Source of the DNA: an uncultured Dorea sp.
Lineage (GTDB): Bacteria > Bacillota_A > Clostridia > Lachnospirales > Lachnospiraceae
Length of the DNA stretch: 5,042 nt
Assembly (NCBI GenBank): GCA_910579015.1
Contig: CAJTRO010000088.1
Location: 247-5,288, forward strand
Reading direction: 5' to 3'
The position numbers and the translations under genes were made by a program. Numbering within the stretch: position 1 is the first letter of the stretch; each line of letters opens with the position of its first letter. A model generated the notes under the pieces. The model had not been told where the DNA came from and did no database searches. It was given only the letters and a program-made list of their open reading frames with translations. This document shows, piece by piece, positions 1-4,709 of the stretch.

Positions 1-13
1 TTGGAAACCCCCC

Positions 14-67
14 ACAAGAAAAGGCGGTACGCTACCCCTCCACGGGGCGCATACCGCCTTTTCTTGT
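14..67. terminator. Strong bidirectional terminator-like hairpin
   Basis: Positions 14-29 and 52-67 are perfect 16-base inverted repeats (ACAAGAAAAGGCGGTA against TACCGCCTTTTCTTGT). Inside them a second CCCC/GGGG stem can form at about 34-46. The GC-rich GGCGGTA part is followed on either strand by TTTTCTTGT, so the structure fits an intrinsic terminator working in both directions. It lies downstream of the truncated XRE gene on the minus strand and may close an operon entering from either side. Pairing is seen directly; termination is inferred. Confidence 0.7.
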
Positions 68-127
68 TATCCAGCCCTCCGGCTGTATCGGTTGAGCAAA
101 AGTCAGCGTGGGATTGATGTGGTATCT

Positions 128-265
128 TTATCTAAGTGAATCCCCGGTTTCCCATTTTGAAACCGCCTGCCTCGATATGTCTAACTGTTTCGCCAATTCC
201 TCTTGCGTATAATTGCGGGTTTTACGCAGATATGATAAGTATTTCGATATAATATTTATATTCAT
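128..265 (-). pseudogene. Truncated XRE-family helix-turn-helix regulator (45 aa)
   Basis: An ATG at 265 is preceded by AAGGAG (276-281) and opens a 45-codon frame starting MNINIISKYLSYLRK and ending at TAA 128-130. It contains the typical Cro/CI-type segment TQEELAKQLDISRQAVSKWE (residues 20-39), which covers helices 2 and 3, the DNA-recognition part. In related regulators the text after 'WETG.SL' continues with 'PDLE..' and two more helices, often followed by a C-terminal region. Here homology stops after 'GDSL', one Arg codon follows, then a stop. The rest appears to have been replaced by other DNA, so the five-helix fold is incomplete and the product is probably inactive. It follows the MFS gene on the same strand after 83 bases. 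The family call is firm; the loss of function is inferred. Confidence 0.8.
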
Positions 266-283
266 AAAAATCACTCTCCTTAC

Positions 284-305
284 TGCCATTATAATGCATA
301 TGGCA
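284..305 (-). promoter_or_regulatory. Possible promoter/operator of the XRE fragment
   Basis: A TGCCAT-N10-ATGGCA inverted repeat (284-289 with 300-305) encloses a TATAAT-like hexamer on the minus strand (288-293). This could be an autoregulatory operator over a -10 box. No convincing -35 is seen 17 bases upstream (TTTATT at best). A start from this -10 would leave almost no leader before the AAGGAG at 276-281, so the promoter reading is weak. Confidence 0.3.
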
Positions 306-318
306 ATAAGAATAAAGA

Positions 319-350
319 AACCGATAAGTGCTATAAAGCAAATGCCGGTT
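319..350 (-). terminator. Weak possible terminator after the MFS gene
   Basis: On the minus strand, AACCG (346-350), overlapping the MFS stop codon, can pair with CGGTT (319-323), with a partial inner TGC/GCA pairing. TTCTTTATTCTT follows. The stem is short and interrupted, so termination would be inefficient at best. Confidence 0.28.
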
Positions 351-1596
351 ACGCAGACACGAACCTTCTAAATATCTTTCCCGCACTCATCGCGATCAGA
401 AGCGATACAACACCTGAAAACAGAACCACCGCATACTCAAATCCTTCACATATCTCAAACAGGACGCCGTACAGCGCATTCCCAAAGGGCTGGGCACACA
501 TGGAAAATGTCATTGCGGCAGCGATCACCTTCCCAATCAGATTCTGCGGTGTTTCCGCCTGCATAAATGACATCATCTGCACCGTAAAAATGGTCGAACA
601 TACCATAATAACGAAACAGCATAAAGTAAGTACAATATAATTGACCAGACCTGAGGAGCATAACAGTAAAGCGGCGGCCACCGGGAAGACACAGAGGGCG
701 CTGGCCGTGATCAGATTCCCCGATTTTTGGATTGACAGCCTGCCCGCGAAAACACCCGCGCTGATCCCTCCTGTCAGCCCGCCTGCCGCCAGAGCTCCCT
801 GGGCATATCCGTAAAAACGGTTTGCCTCCAGCGTCCCCAGGTCAAACACTTCCGTTATCAGATACGGCAGCGCCACAATGATCATTGCAGATAAGAACAG
901 ATTGATCCCGCACACGACCAGAAGGGCTTTTCCAATCACAGGCTTATCCTTCCGTATGAATCGGATGCTTTCCGCAAAATCGGCTCTTACACTCTTCCAT
1001 ATACTTCCCTCCAAAGCCTGTTTCTGAAACGGGATCCTGATAAAAATCTCCATAACAGCCGATAAGACAAAGCACACCATGCAGACAACCAGAATGATCC
1101 TTATTCCATATATACTATAAAGGATACCTCCAAGCACCGGGCCGCTCAGAGACGCAAAGGAGCTTATCGTGTTAATAATAGCATTGGCCGCCATAAGGTT
1201 TTTCTGCTCCACCAGCGCCGGGATACTTGCCTGCACCGCCGGCTGGTAGGCTCCCGCAATGCCATACAGGAGCATAAGCGTGACTGTCAGGAAGGCAACG
1301 AGATTCCCGCACTCCATAACCAGGAAGAACGCCAGTATGACCGCCGCCGTAAAGAAATCCAGTATCACCATGATATTTCTCTTATTTACTCTGTCCGCAA
1401 CGATACCTCCCACCGGCGACAGCAGGATGGACGGGATAAACGCGCACGCCATCACCGTGCCGTAAAGCGCCGATGATCCCGTCAGATTCAAAAGATACAA
1501 GGGCAGTGCGAATCTTAATGCTGCATTCCCAAACAATGAGATGATCTGTCCGATCACAACCAGTGTGAAATCCTTTGAAAAAAGCTTATGGTCCAT
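349..1596 (-). CDS. MFS efflux transporter, 12 TM (MFS_3/DHA3 type)
   Basis: A 415-residue membrane protein that probably exports a drug or other toxic small molecule in exchange for protons. Hydrophobic segments at about 11-36, 43-67, 76-94, 97-120, 137-160, 164-187, 222-250, 262-287, 294-315, 318-342, 355-378 and 386-407 give the 12 helices of the major facilitator superfamily. The loop after helix 2 carries the family motif A (GGIVADRVNKRN, 63-74), and helix 5 has a GPVLGG sequence (152-157) resembling the antiporter motif C. Length and layout fit the group that includes macrolide-efflux (Mef-like) and EntS-like exporters; the substrate cannot be read from sequence. ATG 1596 is chosen because GGAGG (1605-1609) lies 8 bases before it. 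It follows a TetR gene on the same strand after 78 bases that hold a hairpin and a CATACCGGTATG palindrome, so it is probably repressed by that TetR. The gene looks intact. Confidence 0.9.
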   Translation of the reverse strand: MDHKLFSKDFTLVVIGQIISLFGNAALRFALPLYLLNLTGSSALYGTVMACAFIPSILLSPVGGIVADRVNKRNIMVILDFFTAAVILAFFLVMECGNLVAFLTVTLMLLYGIAGAYQPAVQASIPALVEQKNLMAANAIINTISSFASLSGPVLGGILYSIYGIRIILVVCMVCFVLSAVMEIFIRIPFQKQALEGSIWKSVRADFAESIRFIRKDKPVIGKALLVVCGINLFLSAMIIVALPYLITEVFDLGTLEANRFYGYAQGALAAGGLTGGISAGVFAGRLSIQKSGNLITASALCVFPVAAALLLCSSGLVNYIVLTLCCFVIMVCSTIFTVQMMSFMQAETPQNLIGKVIAAAMTFSMCAQPFGNALYGVLFEICEGFEYAVVLFSGVVSLLIAMSAGKIFRRFVSA

Positions 1597-1620
1597 ATGT
1601 TATACCTCCATTCCATACCG

Positions 1621-1632
1621 CATACCGGTATG
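1621..1632. promoter_or_regulatory. Likely TetR operator before the MFS gene
   Basis: CATACCGGTATG is a perfect 12-base palindrome 25 bases upstream of the MFS start. An extra CATACCG half-site abuts it at 1614-1620 as a direct repeat. The same CATACC/GGTATG half-site recurs twice at the TetR promoter (2356-2370 and 2384-2402), which supports use by the same repressor. No clear separate -35/-10 pair was found here, so it may act on a weak promoter or by blocking transcription coming through from tetR. Confidence 0.6.
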
Positions 1633-1648
1633 TATATTCTCAGAAATT

Positions 1649-1672
1649 TTCTGCCCCGGCTACAGGGCAGAA
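1649..1672. terminator. Hairpin between the TetR and MFS genes (weak terminator or attenuator)
   Basis: TTCTGCCC (1649-1656) pairs perfectly with GGGCAGAA (1665-1672) around an 8-base loop, just after the TetR stop codon. On the minus strand the stem is followed only by AATTTC, a poor U tract, so it would allow partial read-through into the MFS gene. It may lower transporter expression relative to the repressor or stabilise a processed end. Confidence 0.4.
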
Positions 1673-1674
1673 TG

Positions 1675-2328
1675 TTACTTGTTCTTTTGATAAATAGACG
1701 ACAATGCCCGCACTCTTTCTGCCATCTCACTGTCCACAATATCCACGCCCAGTCCCTTAAGCATCTGTCCAAATACCATAAACTTACGATAGGTTCCTTC
1801 CGCATTGCTGTTAAATATCATAGGATTCGTCCAGACATTTGCCACGAGTATGATAAGCTCTGCCAGCTCCTCGGGATACTCTGTCTCAATAGAACCGTCT
1901 GAGATCCCCTGTCTGACGATCGGCAAAATATAGCCCGGCGCCACTTCTTCTATGGTTTCCCTCAGAAAACTGAGAAGAAGCTTCGGGTTATTGTACAGAT
2001 TCGGAGCCACAGTAAACAACTCCTCCTGCACGGGCCGGTCCAGGGATTCTTTAAAAATAGCCTTAAGCTTCTCCCGGCCGTTAAGATCCGTGCGCTTCTG
2101 GATATCTGCAAGCATCTGGTTCGATTCGGATGTCATCCTGTTTCCAACGGCAAACAGAATATCTTCCTTTGACTTAAAATGATGATAGATCGCCCCCTTG
2201 CTGAGCCCGCCCAGATTATTAATGATATCCTGGATAGAAGTATGCTCATACCCCTTCTCCATAAACAGGCGGAACGCAATATCCAGTATCCGCTGAATAG
2301 TCTCCTCGGGGTGCTTATTCCTTGCCAC
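1675..2328 (-). CDS. TetR/AcrR-family transcriptional repressor
   Basis: A 217-residue repressor counted from GTG 2328. The N-terminal DNA-binding domain fills about residues 8-58: an initial helix (EETIQRILDIAFRLF), then the helix-turn-helix TSIQDIINNLGGLSKGAIYHHF and the usual 'KSKEDIL' that closes TetR domains. The remaining roughly 155 residues are the variable helical ligand-binding and dimer part. An in-frame ATG at 2358 would add 10 residues (MLRGGEGETG) that are really the translated purine-rich ribosome-binding tract; that ATG has no binding site of its own and lies about 12 bases from the predicted transcript start. GTG 2328 gives V/M-ARNKHPEET, a common TetR N-terminus, with GGGGAGGGGAGGG (within 2339-2353) 10 bases upstream. 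The MFS gene follows on the same strand and shares the half-site, so it probably senses a transporter substrate and controls itself and the transporter. The ligand is unknown. Confidence 0.92.
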   Translation of the reverse strand: MARNKHPEETIQRILDIAFRLFMEKGYEHTSIQDIINNLGGLSKGAIYHHFKSKEDILFAVGNRMTSESNQMLADIQKRTDLNGREKLKAIFKESLDRPVQEELFTVAPNLYNNPKLLLSFLRETIEEVAPGYILPIVRQGISDGSIETEYPEELAELIILVANVWTNPMIFNSNAEGTYRKFMVFGQMLKGLGVDIVDSEMAERVRALSSIYQKNK

Positions 2329-2338
2329 GCCTGTTTCA

Positions 2339-2353
2339 CCCTCCCCTCCCCTT
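2339..2353 (-). promoter_or_regulatory. Ribosome binding tract that fixes the TetR start
   Basis: On the minus strand this is an AAGGGGAGGGGAGGG-type purine run, 10 bases before GTG 2328 and downstream of ATG 2358. Its position argues that translation begins at the GTG. Confidence 0.65.
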
Positions 2354-2355
2354 AA

Positions 2356-2370
2356 CATACTATCGGTATG
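2356..2370. promoter_or_regulatory. Likely TetR operator at the tetR transcription start
   Basis: CATAC (2356-2360) and GTATG (2366-2370) form a palindrome around a 5-base centre, read on the minus strand as CATACCGATAGTATG. It begins about 7 bases after the predicted -10 box, so bound repressor would block the start of transcription. Its half-sites match those at 1621-1632. Confidence 0.55.
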
Positions 2371-2376
2371 TATTGC

Positions 2377-2406
2377 ATAATATCATACCAACGGTCGGTT
2401 TGTCAA
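2377..2406 (-). promoter_or_regulatory. tetR promoter with an operator in its spacer
   Basis: On the minus strand a consensus -35 TTGACA (2401-2406) and a -10 TATTAT (2377-2382) are separated by 18 bases. The spacer holds a 19-base quasi-palindrome (2384-2402, CATACCAACGGTCGGTTTG) with arms CAnACCnAC and GTnGGTnTG that carries the CATACC half-site again. Its centre is 30 bases from the centre of the 2356-2370 palindrome. This is a typical design for a self-repressing TetR gene. The sequence match is strong; repression is inferred. Confidence 0.75.
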
Positions 2407-2439
2407 CAAAATCATTTAAATATACTGTTTATTACCACT

Positions 2440-2750
2440 TTAAGAGTTGACTGCATTTCCAGACAGCCATTTCTGTATAACATTGAAACCTACTTCTAAT
2501 ATCTCTGCGATCACATATGTTATATACACACCATCATCATAAATATTTTCAGTTCCATCCAATTTCTTTTCTACTCTGTATATTGTCTTTCCAGACTTCC
2601 ATAAATCTGTCTCGCTGATATATATAATATGTACATCCGGCATTTGATCATAGTCTTTTCCCTTTTTCAGGCTTTCACTGTCAATCATTGCCACATAGAA
2701 TCTAGTGTACTGACCGTTTTATCTTTCGCTATATTATCTTTCCTTTTCAT
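2440..2750 (-). pseudogene. Remnant of an Rpn/PD-(D/E)XK transposase-like gene
   Basis: Two pieces of one gene type are joined with most of the middle missing. The front piece has a good start: AAGGAGG (2758-2764), then ATG 2750 reading MKRKDNIAKDKTVS.., ending at TGA 2685-2687. The back piece is in another frame. From about 2706 it reads TRFYVAMIDSESLKKGKDY and continues through PDVHIIYISETDLWKSGKT and a 'YDDG' segment to TAA at 2440. That block resembles the conserved region after the nuclease core in Rpn-like, recombination-promoting nuclease/transposase proteins (usually about 250-300 residues). The catalytic D..D/E-x-K part is absent. The final 20 or so residues (after ITYVIAE) do not resemble the family, so the 3' end may also be lost. 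The back piece alone could be translated from GTG 2694 (84 residues), but no ribosome binding site precedes it. It lies 33 bases behind the GGADGPT gene. Confidence 0.7.
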
Positions 2751-2783
2751 AATACAGCCTCCTTAATCAGAAAATAAAACCTT

Positions 2784-3449
2784 CTATTCCATAATCAGGA
2801 CCATTACAAGAGACTGGTATCTCTCCGTCTTGTTCTGTATATCTTCTTTAGAAACCCCATAATACAAATACACATCTCTACAGATTTCTATCAGACGTTT
2901 CTTTGCCTTTCCAGTGTAGGAACACGTGAGCACACCCCATTTCTTCTCTATCATGACTTCTATTCTTCCGGCTTCCGGTATCGCCACTTTGTAAAGACAG
3001 AAATCCATTGGGAACTGTTCTTCTGTGACAGCCTTTGCCGCTTCACTGCGAAGTTCTGTCTGCTTCAAAAATCTTTCCAGGGAAGCCTTATCTGTTCTAT
3101 CCAATTCATCTATTTTAGCGGCGTCTCCTAACAATTTTGGACACCATCTCAGGATCAATGACTCTCTCAGACAATGGTACTGCTCCCTGTAGGAAATCTT
3201 CTCTTCTGATATTTTCACAGCGTGATACTTCTCTTCCAGATACTGTATCACCTCATCAAGCGTATGTGTACCTGCCGCGACCGACGCCTCCGCTCTTGCT
3301 TTCTTTTTCCGATACCGCCTCTGCCTGAGCTGTTCCACAAGGCCCGGCTTCCTGAACTTTCCGGCGATAAATATACTTGTCGGGCCGTCTGCACCGCCTA
3401 TAACGGATACTGCGGACGCTCTCTTTCCTTTTTGAAACTTTACAGCCAT
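2784..3449 (-). CDS. Unknown 221-aa protein with N-terminal GGADGPTSIF motif
   Basis: I do not recognise a known function. Residues 15-27 read SVIGGADGPTSIF, a signature of the membrane beta subunit of sodium-pumping decarboxylases (OadB/GcdB/MmdB type), so automatic annotation may label the gene that way. The rest does not fit: beta subunits are membrane proteins of roughly 350-430 residues, while this protein has no run of membrane helices. After the motif comes a very basic stretch (RQRRYRKKKAR, 42-52), a probable helical segment with THTLDEVIQYLEEKY (61-75), a charged middle, and a C-terminal part with WGVLTCSYTG (171-180) and DVYLYYGVS (192-200). It is most likely soluble or membrane-peripheral. 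ATG 3449 has an ideal AGGAGG (3455-3460) 5 bases upstream, and a near-copy of that leader (AGGAGAAATTA) sits just before it. It follows the MBL hydrolase gene by 84 bases on the same strand, possibly as an operon. Confidence 0.75.
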   Translation of the reverse strand: MAVKFQKGKRASAVSVIGGADGPTSIFIAGKFRKPGLVEQLRQRRYRKKKARAEASVAAGTHTLDEVIQYLEEKYHAVKISEEKISYREQYHCLRESLILRWCPKLLGDAAKIDELDRTDKASLERFLKQTELRSEAAKAVTEEQFPMDFCLYKVAIPEAGRIEVMIEKKWGVLTCSYTGKAKKRLIEICRDVYLYYGVSKEDIQNKTERYQSLVMVLIME

Positions 3450-3533
3450 AATTTCCTCCTGTAATTTCTCCTATATTGCTTCTACTAACCAACTCTTTTC
3501 CCCGCTTTAGGGATCCGCCCCTTTGCCAAAACA

Positions 3534-4358
3534 CTACACCTCTATGAGTGTTTCTCCACTGTGGATGATCCTCAGTTGATCTCCCATAATCTCTTTCATT
3601 ATCCTGGAGGCTTCGTTCCCGGTACAATGCCCGGTATAAAATATTGTACCCATATTACATAATGTATCTGCCATATCCTGAATATTCTGAATCTCCTGTG
3701 ATGAATACGTCCCCTCCTTCATCAGATGAAATCCACTGACCGCCATATCCGGTTCTGAATGGAAAATCTCCTGATACCGCTCCAGGATATTCACAATCCC
3801 GCTGTGTGCGCATCCTGACAGCAGAACTCTCTTATCATCCTGTGTGATCACGAGACACTGCTCATGATCAAATATATCCTGAACAAATTTCCCCGCTTCT
3901 TTCCGTTTCAGGCTCAGATTCCCCTGTGAAGGAAATCTCCTGCCGATAATATCCGTAAACAGATATAATTCATCATCAATCTCCAAATCCCCTTTCACAA
4001 ACCTGCATTGCCTGAGATTGAGTATTTCTTTGTCGATGCCTATGTATTTTTCTTCGCGGTCTTTCAAATGATAATAGTCCTCTCCCGCAGAATCCTTCAG
4101 ATAGATCCTTGCATTCGGGTTCATCTGTGAAAATGCAAGAATACCGCCGGCATGATCATAATGCCCGTGACTTATTATCACAATATCAACTTCTCGTAAA
4201 TCAACGCCAAGGACCTCGGCGTTACGAAGAAATAAATCTGTTGCACCGCTGTCTATGAGAAGCTTATGCTTCTTGGTCTCAACGTAAAAGCTTAAGCCGT
4301 GTTCATATCCGCACCCTGGTACGCCAGGGGTATTCTCTACTAAATTAATGATCTTCAT
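3534..4358 (-). CDS. Metallo-beta-lactamase-fold hydrolase, COG1237 type
   Basis: A 274-residue cytoplasmic metal-dependent hydrolase with no signal peptide. The metal-binding motif SHGHYDHAGG (63-72) supplies His64, His66, Asp68 and His69. Further metal or active-site candidates follow in order: SGCAHSG (181-187, His185), GFHL (209-212, His211) and YTGHCTG (241-247, His244). The opening 'ENTPG..GCGYEHGLSF' and LLIDSGATDLF (33-43) match the COG1237 subgroup, whose named member is the archaeal enzyme acting on a ribofuranosyl-aminobenzene phosphate in methanopterin synthesis. In bacteria that name is only a homology label, and the real substrate is unknown. ATG 4358 is preceded by GGAG at 4369-4372. 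The gene begins 16 bases after the stop of a broken AAA-ATPase gene and is followed by the GGADGPT gene. All expected metal ligands are present, so it is probably active. Confidence 0.88.
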   Translation of the reverse strand: MKIINLVENTPGVPGCGYEHGLSFYVETKKHKLLIDSGATDLFLRNAEVLGVDLREVDIVIISHGHYDHAGGILAFSQMNPNARIYLKDSAGEDYYHLKDREEKYIGIDKEILNLRQCRFVKGDLEIDDELYLFTDIIGRRFPSQGNLSLKRKEAGKFVQDIFDHEQCLVITQDDKRVLLSGCAHSGIVNILERYQEIFHSEPDMAVSGFHLMKEGTYSSQEIQNIQDMADTLCNMGTIFYTGHCTGNEASRIMKEIMGDQLRIIHSGETLIEV

Positions 4359-4374
4359 TCTATCTATTCTCCAA

Positions 4375-4637
4375 TCAATACAGTTCTCTGTATTCGCCTT
4401 CTTCCCAGACAGACACGCCTTCGTACAACGCTCCCTGGTCTGTATCCTTAACGGAAAAGATGTGTTCCGGCATCCTCTGATTCAAGGTCTTCCCGAATCT
4501 CCTGGGGCAGGTAATCCAAGTGACCTCGTTATCTGCTTCCCGCCATTTCTTGATAACGTGTGTATTATCTATGTAAAAATTATATTTATCCTGATATTTT
4601 CAAAATCCGGAAACCTAATTCCGACTGTCTTAGCCAA
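4375..4637 (-). pseudogene. Frameshifted, truncated AAA-ATPase-like gene (PF09820 type)
   Basis: From TTG 4637, with GGAAGGG upstream, the frame reads LAKTVGIRFPDFENIRINII and hits a TAG. One missing base in the five-T run at 4575-4579 restores the frame, which continues FYIDNTHVIKKW, then WITCPRRFGKTLNQRM and WEEGEYRELY before TGA 4375-4377. The corrected product is 87 residues. 'MAKTVGIG..DFE.IR..N.FYIDKT' followed by 'PRRFGKTLN' is characteristic of the start of AAA-ATPase-like proteins (PF09820, often with a C-terminal PD-(D/E)XK nuclease), which are usually 500 residues or more. PRRFGKT is the degenerate Walker A. Everything after the first sixth is gone, and the MBL gene begins where the missing part should be. 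The DNA could still act as a leader or promoter region for the MBL gene. Confidence 0.78.
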
Positions 4638-4709
4638 AAGCTCACACCCTTCCTGTTTTCTCTGCTTTTGTCATTGCGACTGAGTGAGAACTGCGTACTA
4701 TATATATCA

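Noticed and set aside
1588..1902. A 104-codon plus-strand frame across the TetR-MFS junction
   Set aside because: It runs antisense to two real genes and through their operator and hairpin; no binding site or family match.
2440..2694. An independent 84-residue gene starting at GTG 2694
   Set aside because: No ribosome binding site precedes it, the homologous frame extends upstream of the GTG, and it corresponds only to the tail of a larger family.
2784..3449. Annotation as a sodium-translocating decarboxylase beta subunit
   Set aside because: Only the short GGADGPTSIF motif matches. The protein is about half the usual length and lacks the membrane helices.
3480..3530. GGGGCGGATCCC/GCGGGG tract between MBL and the next gene as a terminator
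   Set aside because: The G-rich blocks are mirror-like, not complementary, so no useful stem forms.
3256..3627. A 123-codon minus-strand frame bridging the MBL and GGADGPT genes
   Set aside because: It overlaps the ends of two well-supported genes in another frame, is rich in Arg/Ser/Gly as expected of out-of-frame reading, and has no family resemblance.
4348..4683. A 111-codon plus-strand frame opposite the AAA-ATPase remnant
   Set aside because: It is the antisense of a recognisable, though frameshifted, gene fragment and resembles nothing known.
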